64,000 nucleotides of DNA from Bacteroidota bacterium. Its GTDB lineage: Bacteria; Bacteroidota; Bacteroidia; Chitinophagales; Chitinophagaceae. Below, one piece after another: positions 7,099 to 15,005 of this stretch; within the stretch, counting starts at the first letter, position 1; every line of letters starts with the position of its first letter. The notes beneath the pieces were generated by a model. It was given only the letters and a program-made list of their open reading frames with translations, was not told where the DNA came from and did not search any database. A program made the position numbers and the translations under genes. The DNA lies in contig JAFDXY010000018.1 of assembly GCA_018267725.1 (NCBI GenBank), positions 1 through 64,000 of the forward strand, read 5' to 3'.

Positions 7099-8184
7099 AT
7101 GAAGATGAGTAACGAAATAGAACATATAAACTACCAATCATTGTTAGGTGAGGTAAAAAAAGCCATACAACAAGCACGGTTGCGAGTTGCTTTTGCAGTA
7201 AACACCGAAATGATATTGCTCTATTGGCAAACAGGCAAAATGATAGCCGAACGCCAACAGCAAGAAGGTTGGGCAGCAAAAGTAATTCCACGCTTGGCAT
7301 CAGATTTAAAACTCGAGTTTGCCGACCTAAAAGGATTTTCGGAACGAAACTTGGGCAGAATGTTAGCATTTTACAAAGAATATCAGAATGATACAATTTT
7401 GCCACAAGCTGTGGCAAAATTACAAAACACAGATAATCAAGAAAATACAAATTTGCCACAGGCTGTGGCAAATTTGCAGCAACTTGTTGCAAAATTACCT
7501 TGGGGACACAACATTTTGCTTATGGAGAAAGTGAAAGATAAAAATGTTCGTTTATGGTATGCACAACAAACCATCGAAAAAGGTTGGAGTAGAGATTGGT
7601 TGCTCAACGCCATAAAGATGGACAGTTTTAGTAAAACACAAATCAAATCGCACAATTTTGAGCAAACCTTGCCCGCAGTTCATTCAGATTATGCCAACGA
7701 AGTGTTTAAAGACAACTATAATCTCAGTTTTTTAGGTATTAGCGAGCAAGTAAAAGAAACAGAATTAGAAAAACGATTAGTCGAAAAAATCAAATCGTTT
7801 ATATTGGAATTAGGCAAAGGATTTAGTTTCATCGGAAACCAATACCGCTTAGAATACAACAGCAAAGAGTATTTTGTAGATATGCTTTTCTTTCATAGAG
7901 GTTTACAAGCGTTGGTCGCCATTGAATTAAAAATCGGAAGTTTTAAAGCTGAATATGTTGGCAAAATGAATTTGTATTTGTCGCTGTTAGACAAGTTGGA
8001 AAAAGGCGAAAACGAAAACCAATCTATCGGCATTATACTTTGTGCCGATAAAGACCATTTAGATGTAGAAATTGCTTTGCAAGACATTAACAAACCTATA
8101 GGAGTAGCAGAATATCAACTTTTAATTCCTAAAGACAGATTGCAAAATCTACTAATTGAGGAAATTAAAAAATCAGAAGAATGA
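7099..8184 (+). CDS. DUF1016 / YhcG-type PD-(D/E)XK nuclease family protein
   Basis: 361 residues. The N-terminal helical DUF1016_N part contains YWQTGKMIAERQQQEGWAAK and LKGFSERNLGRMLAFYKEY. The C-terminal PD-(D/E)XK domain has EYNSKEYFVDMLFFHRGLQA followed by VAIELKIGSF, i.e. D...E.K, near residues 262-280. Such proteins are frequent companions of type I RM systems; biochemical roles are poorly known. Between the two domains is a low-complexity stretch, LPQAVAKLQ...LPQAVANLQ, encoded by two perfect hairpins (7395-7421 and 7448-7476). The stop overlaps the hsdR start by 4 bases. Met3 (7105) is an equally plausible start. Confidence 0.9.
   Translation: MKMSNEIEHINYQSLLGEVKKAIQQARLRVAFAVNTEMILLYWQTGKMIAERQQQEGWAAKVIPRLASDLKLEFADLKGFSERNLGRMLAFYKEYQNDTILPQAVAKLQNTDNQENTNLPQAVANLQQLVAKLPWGHNILLMEKVKDKNVRLWYAQQTIEKGWSRDWLLNAIKMDSFSKTQIKSHNFEQTLPAVHSDYANEVFKDNYNLSFLGISEQVKETELEKRLVEKIKSFILELGKGFSFIGNQYRLEYNSKEYFVDMLFFHRGLQALVAIELKIGSFKAEYVGKMNLYLSLLDKLEKGENENQSIGIILCADKDHLDVEIALQDINKPIGVAEYQLLIPKDRLQNLLIEEIKKSEE
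7395..7421 (+). repeat. Hairpin repeat in DUF1016 gene, copy 1
   Basis: AATTTTGCCACA, spacer AGC, then TGTGGCAAAATT: a perfect 12-bp inverted repeat, in frame and coding ILPQAVAKL. Confidence 0.9.
7448..7476 (+). repeat. Hairpin repeat in DUF1016 gene, copy 2
   Basis: CAAATTTGCCACA, spacer GGC, then TGTGGCAAATTTG: a perfect 13-bp inverted repeat, 26 bp after copy 1 and nearly identical to it. A looser third TTGC..GCAA structure follows immediately (7476-7493). Confidence 0.9.
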
Positions 8185-11100
8185 GCAAGCCGATTACTGA
8201 AGATAAAATAGAAAATTTTGCATTAGAAATACTCCAGTCTATGGGTTGGGAGTATATTCACGGTTTGGCTATTGCTCCCGGTGCAGAACAAGCAGAAAGA
8301 GAAAATTTTGAGCAAATTGTTTTGATAAACCGTTTACGCAAATCGGTTTCGGCTCTCAATCCAACTATTCCACACGATGCACAAGAACAAGCCGTTCAAA
8401 AAGTATTGCGGATTTATTCGCCTCTGCCTGTGCGTTCCTTTTTAGATGAAAATAATATATTGAACAGCACGCAGACAGGTGAATTGTTGCACAACAACGA
8501 AGAATTTCATCGTCTTTTATTAGAAAAAGTAAAAATTCCTTATCAACAAGACGGCTTTGAACGCAGTTATGAGGTAGCTTTGATAGATTTTGAAAATCCA
8601 CAGAACAATGAATTTTTATGCGTTAATCAATACACTATTGTAGAGAAAAATCCCGCCTGCGGAACGGGCAGGCAAAACAAACGACCCGATGTATTATTGT
8701 TTGTAAATGGTTTGCCATTGGTAATTATTGAGCTAAAAAATGCAGCAGACGAAAACGCTACAATGCGAAAAGCATTTGACCAATTACAAACCTACAAAGC
8801 TACTATTCCGAGTTTGTTTACTTACAACGCCATTTGTGTAATATCAGACGGAATGGAATGTAAAGCAGGAAGCGTTTCGGCTGGATTTAGCCGTTTTATG
8901 ACTTGGCCTGTCTGCGTGCGGACACGCACAGGCAGAAAATCGGCAGACAAAAAAGAAACCTTTTACGTTTATGTTATTGAATGTGAAGATGGCACTTTTT
9001 ATAAAGGTCAAACAGAGGATTTAGAAAAAAGATTTTTAGAACATTTGAGTGGGAAAGGTGCAGATTGGACACGAACGCATAAAGCTAAAAGAATTATACA
9101 CTATGAAGTTTATGCTACAAGAGAAGAAGCAGTAAAAAGAGAAAGTGATTTAAAAACTGGGTTTGGTAGAACCTGGTTAAAAAGGGAAATAGAAGCAGGC
9201 AGAAACAAAGAATATAAGTTTGAGGCTGAAGAGCCAGTTTTAGCATCACGATTTATTCCGCAGTTAGAAATTTTGCTCAAAGGAATGTTGAACCCTTCTA
9301 CCCTTTTGGATTTGGTTCGCAACTTCATCGTTTTTGAAAAAAGTAAAAAAGAAGACCTGTCTGCGTTCAACGGACAGGCAGATACCAAAACAGGCATTAC
9401 ACAAATTGAAACCGTTAAAAAATTAGCGGCTTATCATCAATATTACGCAGTAAACAAAGCGATTGAAAGTACCCTGATTGCATCAGGCTTTCAACCCGCC
9501 TCTAACTCCTCCCAAAGGGAGGAGAACCAGTACAGAGGTGGATTGTATTTCTCTGGATTGCTAAAAGAAGCAAGAGAACTAAGACAAAAGCAAACAAAAG
9601 CAGAGGAGGTATTTTGGCAATTAGTCCGAAATAGAAAATTTTTAGACTTAAAATTCAGACGGCAACATCAAATAGGACATTATATTGTTGATTTTTTCTG
9701 TAACGAAAAGAAGCTAATCATTGAGTTTGACGGGGCAGTCCACGATACAGTCGAACAAAAGAAACACGACTCTACACGAGATAAATATTTAACTACAATT
9801 GGAAATACGGTTCTAAGATTTAAGAATGAAGAATTACTAAATGAACCTCAAAAAGTTTTTGAAAGAATAGAACAGGCTATTTCTCCCTCTCCTTTGGGAG
9901 AGGGTTGGGGTGAGGGTTTCGGTAGCCGCAGGGCTGGTGTAATCTGGCATACACAAGGTTCGGGCAAAAGTTTGAGTATGGTTTTTTATTCGGGAAAACT
10001 GATTACCGCACCCGAGATGCAAAACCCAACTATTTTGGTTATTACTGACCGCAATGATTTGGACGACCAATTGTTTGACACCTTTGCCAATTCCAAACAA
10101 TTACTACGACAAGAACCTGTTCAAGCAAAGGACAGAGAACATTTAAAAGAATTGCTAAAAGTGGCAAGCGGTGGAATTGTATTTGCTACCATTCAAAAGT
10201 TTTTACCTGCCCGTTCCGCAGGCGGACCCGAAGACCAAAAATCGGTTTACGAGCAACTTTCGGAACGGAAAAATATTGTAGTAATAGCCGACGAAGCCCA
10301 CAGAACGCAATACGGTTTTGAAGCATCTATCAAAGAAGTAAAAGACAAAGACACCAAAGAAAAAATTGGAGAACGAATTGCTTATGGTTTTGCCAAATAT
10401 ATGCGTGATGCTTTGCCAAACGCTACTTACATAGGATTTACAGGAACACCCATTGAAGGAACAGATGTAAATACTCCGCAGGTTTTCGGGCAATACGTTG
10501 ATATTTATGATATTTCACAGGCGGTTGCCGATGGTGCAACGGTTCGTATTTATTACGAAAGTCGTTTGGCAAAAGTAAATTTAGATGAAGAAGGCAAGCG
10601 CCTGATTGAAGAGTATGACAAAGAACTTGAAGAAGACGAAGAAATAACCGACCAACAAAAAGCCAAAGCCAAATACACCAAATTGGAAGCAATTGTTGGT
10701 AACGAAGAACGTATAAAAAATTTAGCGAAAGACATTGTAAACCATTCTGAACAACGCCAAAAAGTATTTGACGGAAAAGGAATGATTGTGGCAATGAGCC
10801 GAAGGATTGCAGCCGACCTTTACAAAGAAATTATTGCATTAAGACCCGAATGGCACGATGATGATTTGAACAAAGGAGTATTTAAAGTGGTAATGACGTC
10901 AACAAGTGCCGATGGACCCGAAATGCAACGCCACAACACCACCAAACAACAGCGTAAAAATTTAGCAGAGCGAATGAAAGACCCAGCCGACCCATTGCGT
11001 TTGGTAATTGTTCGTGATATGTGGCTCACTGGTTTTGATGCTCCTTGTTTGCATACGCTTTACATTGACAAACCAATGAGAGGACATAATTTAATGCAAG

Positions 11101-12311
11101 CCATTGCAAGGGTAAACCGTGTTTTCAAAGACAAACCAGGTGGTTTAATTGTTGATTATTTAGGAATAGCAACGGATTTGAAAAAAGCATTGTCATTCTA
11201 TTCAGATGCAGGAGGAAAAGGCGAACCAACTTTAGATTTAGAAAAAGCGATTGCTTTGATGAATGAAAAATTTGAAGTAGTTCAGCAGTTTTTTAATGAA
11301 GAAGCCAAAACACAAAATGATATAGTTGCCGAAGACCCCGAAGCGTATTATTCTGCCTGTGACGGTACGGCAGACAGGGCCAATAGTTTCAAGTTCAATT
11401 ACAGACGTTTTTTCAAGGTAGAAGCAAAAGAAAAAATGTCAATCATTCTGCAATCAGAAGAACATATTTTAGGATTGGAAGATGGCAAAACTCGTTTCAT
11501 AAGAGAAGTAACTTTGTTAAGTCAAGCCTTTGCATTATCTATTCCACACGAAAGAGCAATGGAAATCAAAGACGACATTGCATTTTTTCAAGCCGTGAAA
11601 GCCCGACTAGTAAAATTTGAAGGTACTGGAGGCGGTAAATCAGATATAGAAATTGAAACCGCTATCAAACAAATAGTTGATGAAGCATTAAGCAGCGACA
11701 AAGTGATTGACATTTTTGAAGCAGCAGGAATTGACAAGCCCGAAATATCAGGTTTAGAAGTGCTTTCAGACGAATTTCTTTTAGAAGTAAAAGGAATGAA
11801 GCACCAAAATTTGGCTTTAGAATTGTTGAAGAAATTATTGAATGACGAAATAAAAACACGTTCAAAAACCAATTTAGTAAAGAGTAAAAAACTGTTGGAA
11901 ATGTTGGAAGGTGCAATAAAACGTTATCAAAATAATTTGCTCACAACTGCCGAAATTATTCAGGAACTCATCAATATTGCAAAGGAAATTAAAGAAGCAG
12001 ACAAAGAAGGTGAACAACTTGGACTAACAAAAGACGAAGTTGCTTTTTACAACGCTTTAGAAGTAAACGACAGCGCAGTAATGGTTTTGGGAGATGACCA
12101 ACTAAGAGAAATAGCAAGAGAAATCACAGAAAAAGTAAAAGCTAACTCAACAATCGACTGGACAATTAGAGAAAGTGCAAGAGCAAGACTTATGGTAATT
12201 GTAAAGCGAACATTGACAAAGTGGGGGTATCCACCAGACAAACAAGCCAAAGCAATAGAAACGGTGTTGAAACAAGCGGAATTATTGGCAGACAATTTAA
12301 CAACGAAATAA
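8181..12311 (+). CDS. hsdR: Type I restriction endonuclease HsdR with in-frame GIY-YIG and DUF559 insertions
   Basis: 1376 residues; HsdR proteins are usually about 1000-1100. The normal parts are present and in order: N-terminal PD-(D/E)XK nuclease (RPDVLLFVNGLPLVIIELKN, about 167-187), Walker A HTQGSGKS (about 590), DEAH box (ADEAHR, about 705), GFTGTP motif, later motor motifs and a C-terminal helical region. Extra material interrupts them at sites where other HsdR proteins run through: a GIY-YIG domain (about 256-345), a DUF559 endonuclease domain (about 453-565) and five palindrome-encoded peptides (PACGTGRQ, VCVRTRTGR, LSAFNGQAD, ARSAGGP, ACDGTADRA). The frame stays open throughout. All motor and nuclease signatures remain, so the protein could work as an ATP-dependent translocase and nuclease, but its activity cannot be judged from sequence. 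Confidence 0.93.
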   Translation: MSKPITEDKIENFALEILQSMGWEYIHGLAIAPGAEQAERENFEQIVLINRLRKSVSALNPTIPHDAQEQAVQKVLRIYSPLPVRSFLDENNILNSTQTGELLHNNEEFHRLLLEKVKIPYQQDGFERSYEVALIDFENPQNNEFLCVNQYTIVEKNPACGTGRQNKRPDVLLFVNGLPLVIIELKNAADENATMRKAFDQLQTYKATIPSLFTYNAICVISDGMECKAGSVSAGFSRFMTWPVCVRTRTGRKSADKKETFYVYVIECEDGTFYKGQTEDLEKRFLEHLSGKGADWTRTHKAKRIIHYEVYATREEAVKRESDLKTGFGRTWLKREIEAGRNKEYKFEAEEPVLASRFIPQLEILLKGMLNPSTLLDLVRNFIVFEKSKKEDLSAFNGQADTKTGITQIETVKKLAAYHQYYAVNKAIESTLIASGFQPASNSSQREENQYRGGLYFSGLLKEARELRQKQTKAEEVFWQLVRNRKFLDLKFRRQHQIGHYIVDFFCNEKKLIIEFDGAVHDTVEQKKHDSTRDKYLTTIGNTVLRFKNEELLNEPQKVFERIEQAISPSPLGEGWGEGFGSRRAGVIWHTQGSGKSLSMVFYSGKLITAPEMQNPTILVITDRNDLDDQLFDTFANSKQLLRQEPVQAKDREHLKELLKVASGGIVFATIQKFLPARSAGGPEDQKSVYEQLSERKNIVVIADEAHRTQYGFEASIKEVKDKDTKEKIGERIAYGFAKYMRDALPNATYIGFTGTPIEGTDVNTPQVFGQYVDIYDISQAVADGATVRIYYESRLAKVNLDEEGKRLIEEYDKELEEDEEITDQQKAKAKYTKLEAIVGNEERIKNLAKDIVNHSEQRQKVFDGKGMIVAMSRRIAADLYKEIIALRPEWHDDDLNKGVFKVVMTSTSADGPEMQRHNTTKQQRKNLAERMKDPADPLRLVIVRDMWLTGFDAPCLHTLYIDKPMRGHNLMQAIARVNRVFKDKPGGLIVDYLGIATDLKKALSFYSDAGGKGEPTLDLEKAIALMNEKFEVVQQFFNEEAKTQNDIVAEDPEAYYSACDGTADRANSFKFNYRRFFKVEAKEKMSIILQSEEHILGLEDGKTRFIREVTLLSQAFALSIPHERAMEIKDDIAFFQAVKARLVKFEGTGGGKSDIEIETAIKQIVDEALSSDKVIDIFEAAGIDKPEISGLEVLSDEFLLEVKGMKHQNLALELLKKLLNDEIKTRSKTNLVKSKKLLEMLEGAIKRYQNNLLTTAEIIQELINIAKEIKEADKEGEQLGLTKDEVAFYNALEVNDSAVMVLGDDQLREIAREITEKVKANSTIDWTIRESARARLMVIVKRTLTKWGYPPDKQAKAIETVLKQAELLADNLTTK
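8652..8674 (+). repeat. In-frame palindromic insert P2 in hsdR
   Basis: GCCTGC, 7-base spacer, GCAGGC (8655-8673) within a CCCG...CGGG frame. It encodes PACGTGRQ just before the conserved NKRPDVLLF block. Its reverse-orientation relative is at 10206-10225. Confidence 0.65.
8907..8935 (+). repeat. In-frame palindromic insert P3 in hsdR, next to GIY-YIG insertion
   Basis: CCTGTC, then TGCGTG, loop CGGA, CACGCA, then CAGG: an extended hairpin. It is a reverse-orientation relative of P1 and lies at the 5' edge of the GIY-YIG insertion. Confidence 0.65.
8945..9222 (+). mobile_element. GIY-YIG nuclease domain inserted in frame within hsdR
   Basis: About 90 codons that read as a complete small GIY-YIG protein. 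FYVYVIECEDGTFYKGQT contains the VYV...YKG pair, the catalytic Arg is in DLEKRFLEH, and the metal-binding Glu is in AVKRESDLK; the domain ends GRTWLKREI. These residues are conserved, so the domain looks intact. Upstream HsdR sequence ends at FMTWP, and downstream HsdR resumes at about ASRFIPQLEILLKGML. Standalone proteins of this type exist; inside HsdR I know of no counterpart. Confidence 0.8.
9356..9382 (+). repeat. In-frame palindromic insert P4 in hsdR
   Basis: CCTGTC, 11-base spacer, GACAGG, then CAGA. Same orientation as P3. It adds LSAFNGQAD between FEKSKKED and TKTGITQIETVKKLAAYHQ. Confidence 0.6.
9506..9905 (+). mobile_element. DUF559 endonuclease domain inserted in frame within hsdR, flanked by hairpins
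   Basis: The left hairpin is CTCCTCCC-AAA-GGGAGGAG (9506-9524). The right hairpin is CCCTCTCC-TTTG-GGAGAGGG (about 9885-9905), followed by TTGGGGTGAGGG. Between them is a complete DUF559 (Vsr/PD-(D/E)XK-like) domain: ARELRQKQTKAEEVFWQLVR, then KFRRQHQIGHYIVDFFC with the catalytic Asp, then LIIEFDGAVHD with the catalytic Glu. HsdR breaks at ESTLIASG and resumes at RRAGVIWHTQGSGKS, directly before Walker A. The right repeat encodes SPSPLGEGWGEG, a peptide I recognise as a common product of such dispersed repeats. Confidence 0.8.
10206..10225 (+). repeat. In-frame palindromic insert P5 in hsdR
   Basis: CCTGC, 7-base spacer, GCAGG; reverse-orientation relative of P2. It encodes ARSAGGP between IQKFLP and the region before the DEAH box. 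Confidence 0.6.
11352..11378 (+). repeat. In-frame palindromic insert P6 in hsdR
   Basis: Same 27-base unit and orientation as P1 in hsdM, differing only in the five central bases. It adds ACDGTADRA in the C-terminal part of HsdR. Confidence 0.7.
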
Positions 12312-12447
12312 GCCAACGCTTTTGATGGCACATTTGTATTTTTTCCAACGCACAGACCAACGCTAAAAAAATCCAAAAGAGCCACCAAGCCAACGCACCA
12401 AGACACTGTAAACAATGAATAATACAGCAACCATAGACAGAACGCCA

Positions 12448-12584
12448 GCCTGTAACAAGGTATTGCCAAAAGCGGGGCTGAACGGCTTCGATTGGACATT
12501 TGTGCAAGGTTCAACATTCGTTCTTCGATTGAGCTTTTGTGCTAAAAACCCCCGCCTTCGGCAATACCCAAACCGTTGGCTGTA
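12448..12584 (+). repeat. attC-like repeat D
   Basis: Left core GCCTGTAAC (12448-12456) is the exact reverse complement of the start of cassette 3 (2574-2582), about 10 kb upstream. Outer stem 12459-12467 pairs with 12560-12568 and inner GCGGGG with CCCCGC. Right core is GTTGGCTGTA (12575-12584). It is almost identical to repeat C. The bases between the hsdR stop and this repeat (12312-12447), rich in CCAACGC, hold no gene. Confidence 0.75.
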
Positions 12585-12616
12585 ATGCATTTGCAACCCT
12601 TTATACTCAACTCTGT

Positions 12617-14992
12617 ATGAAATATAACATCTCAATAATTCTGCTATTTTTATTTAACACAGCTATTGGACAACTAAATAATGCTACCAAGAATATTGCT
12701 TTCCCTAAACAAAGTTTTACAGACAGTAGCAGCTATGAAAAGGGAATACAAAAGTTAGCGACTGATGTAATACAATTATATAACAACACTGATAAGACAA
12801 CTTATTATAATGACTTATTTCGTTTACAATTTGCTGAAAACAACTACGCCGCAACTATTCAATCTTTGGACAGTTTTGCCATGTCCGCTATTCTTGACAA
12901 AGCATATATAAACGCTTATGGTTTTCATTACAGGGTGTATTGTATAGTAATGTTAGCAAAGCAAAAAAATGCAAATAATAATTTTGAAACTTCTTATGAA
13001 AATGAATTCAATAAATTATATGCACCATTGCCAGATGACGGTAAAGAAGAGGTAAATAGTGTATATGACAAAGCCAATACAGCAAATGAAAAGGAAAAAT
13101 TTTTAAAACTAACAAATCAGTATTTAGCAGGTAGCGATAGCATTACAATTGCTGATGCCATAGAGTATATTAAGCAATGGAATTTTTGGCAGGTGTATAA
13201 AAATACTTTGCCGCTTGCCAAAAAACAAATTGCAATTTATCAGGCATACGAAAAAGCTAATGCAGAAAACAAATTACTTGGTTTGGACGAAGGCGCAACC
13301 ATTGATCCCAATGCAAAAACCTTTATTACCAACGTAACGCTTCTTGACGTTGAAAAACAGAAGTTAGTTCCCAATGCTACGATAGGCATTACAGGTAAAA
13401 ATATTTCATCAATTACCACAAAAGGAAAACCTTCTATTCCGGCAAATGCAACAGTTATTGACGGAAGCGGACAGTATTTAATTCCCGGGCTTACTGATGC
13501 ACATATTCATTTCTTTCAAAGTGGTGGGTTATATACAAGACCGGAAGGACTTGGGTTTATTAAAAACCTGCCACCTTATGAGAAAGAAATAGAATGGAGC
13601 CACCTGAATATGAAAGATGTTTTAAAACGGAATATCATCAACGGCATTACAACAGTAATAGACGTTGGGGCCACTATTAATTTGCTGGAACTAAGAGATA
13701 AATTTAAAGGAAAAAGTTTTGCGCCTGATGTATATATGACAGGACCCTTGTTAACTACAAATGAACCTGATGTGTATAAAAGTCTTGCAAAAGATGAGCC
13801 ATTTACATTGGTAACAAATGAAGAAGAAGGCAGAAAAATGGTACAGCAGCAACTGCCTTATCACCCAGATTTTATAAAAATATGGTATATACTTGAGCAA
13901 GGTAAAGACAAAGAACAATCTGCCCGTAAATACCTGCCCATTATAAAAGCAATCATTGATGAAAGCCATAAACACAGCCTGAAAGTAGCTATTCATGCAA
14001 CAGAAAGAATCGCAGCACAATTAGCTGCTGAAAACGGATGTGATTATTTAGTTCATAGTGTAAATGACGAAGTTATTACTGACGACTTTATTAAAATATT
14101 AAAAGACAAACATGTTATTCTTTGCCCAACACTTACAGTTAGTGAAAACTATGGTAAAACATTTGGTCAACTGTTTGATTTTTCTGCGTATGAATTAAAA
14201 AATGCAAATCCTGTACAAATAGGTACTTTATATGACCTTAAACATTTACCTGAACAAGCAGTCATTAATTCTATTAAAAATAATGTAAGAGCAAGTAAGC
14301 TTTATTATGAGAAACAAGATTCAATTTGTTTAGTAAATCTAAAAAAATTAATAAATGTAGGTGTCGTTATAGTAGCCGGAACTGATGCCGGTAATACAGG
14401 AACGATGCACGGCACTTCATTATTAAACGAATTAAAGGCTATGAAACAAAGTGGAATTAGCACATGGCAAATTTTGCAATCTGCTACTATCAACCCTGCA
14501 TACATCTTAAATAAAGAAAAACAAACAGGAAGTATTTCGGTAGGAAAAGCTGCCGACATGGTTTTATTAAAAGCTAATCCGATTGACAGCTTACAAAACT
14601 TACAGCAAATAAATTTGGTAATAAATAAAGGGTTTGTAATTAAACCGGATACTTTAATAAAAGAAACGGCTCTTGCTTTGGTACAAAGGCAATTAAATGC
14701 TTACAATGCACGGAACATAGATGCATTCTTAGAGCCTTATGCAGACGATGTAGAACTCTATCAATTTCCCGACAAATTACTTTCAAAAGGAAAAGAAGCT
14801 ATGCGTAAAGATTATACTTTCTTCAATGACTTACCAGACTTGCATTGTGAAATTAAAGAACGCATTATACAAGGGAATATCATTATTGACAAGGAAAGCG
14901 TGACAGGAGTGGGTTCTGCTAAACCTGTTGAAGCTACTGCAATCTATCATATTGAAGGGAATAAAATTAAGAAAGTATATTTTATACAATAG
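12617..14992 (+). CDS. Secreted amidohydrolase with C-terminal NTF2/SnoaL-like domain
   Basis: About 791 residues from the Met of MKYNISIILLFLFNTAIGQ. This start is chosen because it begins a signal peptide; the upstream part of the frame lies inside repeat D. After a helical N-terminal region of about 200 residues comes an amidohydrolase (imidazolonepropionase/prolidase-like) barrel: the beta domain with FITNVTLLDVEKQKLVPNAT, the metal-binding HIH in LIPGLTDAHIHFF, later metal ligands around KVAIHATER and LVHSVNDE, the catalytic Asp in VAGTDAGNTGTMHG, and the closing GSISVGKAADMVLL. The last 110 residues (QLNAYNARNIDAFLEPYADD) match a SnoaL/NTF2-like fold. It probably acts in the periplasm; substrate unknown. 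It is the only gene of cassette 4. Confidence 0.88.
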   Translation: MKYNISIILLFLFNTAIGQLNNATKNIAFPKQSFTDSSSYEKGIQKLATDVIQLYNNTDKTTYYNDLFRLQFAENNYAATIQSLDSFAMSAILDKAYINAYGFHYRVYCIVMLAKQKNANNNFETSYENEFNKLYAPLPDDGKEEVNSVYDKANTANEKEKFLKLTNQYLAGSDSITIADAIEYIKQWNFWQVYKNTLPLAKKQIAIYQAYEKANAENKLLGLDEGATIDPNAKTFITNVTLLDVEKQKLVPNATIGITGKNISSITTKGKPSIPANATVIDGSGQYLIPGLTDAHIHFFQSGGLYTRPEGLGFIKNLPPYEKEIEWSHLNMKDVLKRNIINGITTVIDVGATINLLELRDKFKGKSFAPDVYMTGPLLTTNEPDVYKSLAKDEPFTLVTNEEEGRKMVQQQLPYHPDFIKIWYILEQGKDKEQSARKYLPIIKAIIDESHKHSLKVAIHATERIAAQLAAENGCDYLVHSVNDEVITDDFIKILKDKHVILCPTLTVSENYGKTFGQLFDFSAYELKNANPVQIGTLYDLKHLPEQAVINSIKNNVRASKLYYEKQDSICLVNLKKLINVGVVIVAGTDAGNTGTMHGTSLLNELKAMKQSGISTWQILQSATINPAYILNKEKQTGSISVGKAADMVLLKANPIDSLQNLQQINLVINKGFVIKPDTLIKETALALVQRQLNAYNARNIDAFLEPYADDVELYQFPDKLLSKGKEAMRKDYTFFNDLPDLHCEIKERIIQGNIIIDKESVTGVGSAKPVEATAIYHIEGNKIKKVYFIQ

Positions 14993-15005
14993 GACGAAAC
15001 AGTTT

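Noticed and set aside
8181..12311. GIY-YIG and DUF559 parts of HsdR as inteins.
   Set aside because: No splicing-block residues (Cys/Ser start, His-Asn end) are visible at the borders, and the insertions are not at catalytic motifs.
8181..12311. HsdR extra length as an assembly chimera.
   Set aside because: The frame stays open through seven separate inserts of different kinds, each at a block boundary; chance joining would break it.
12539..12616. An earlier start for the amidohydrolase.
   Set aside because: The extra 26 residues are encoded by repeat D, and the later Met opens a signal peptide.
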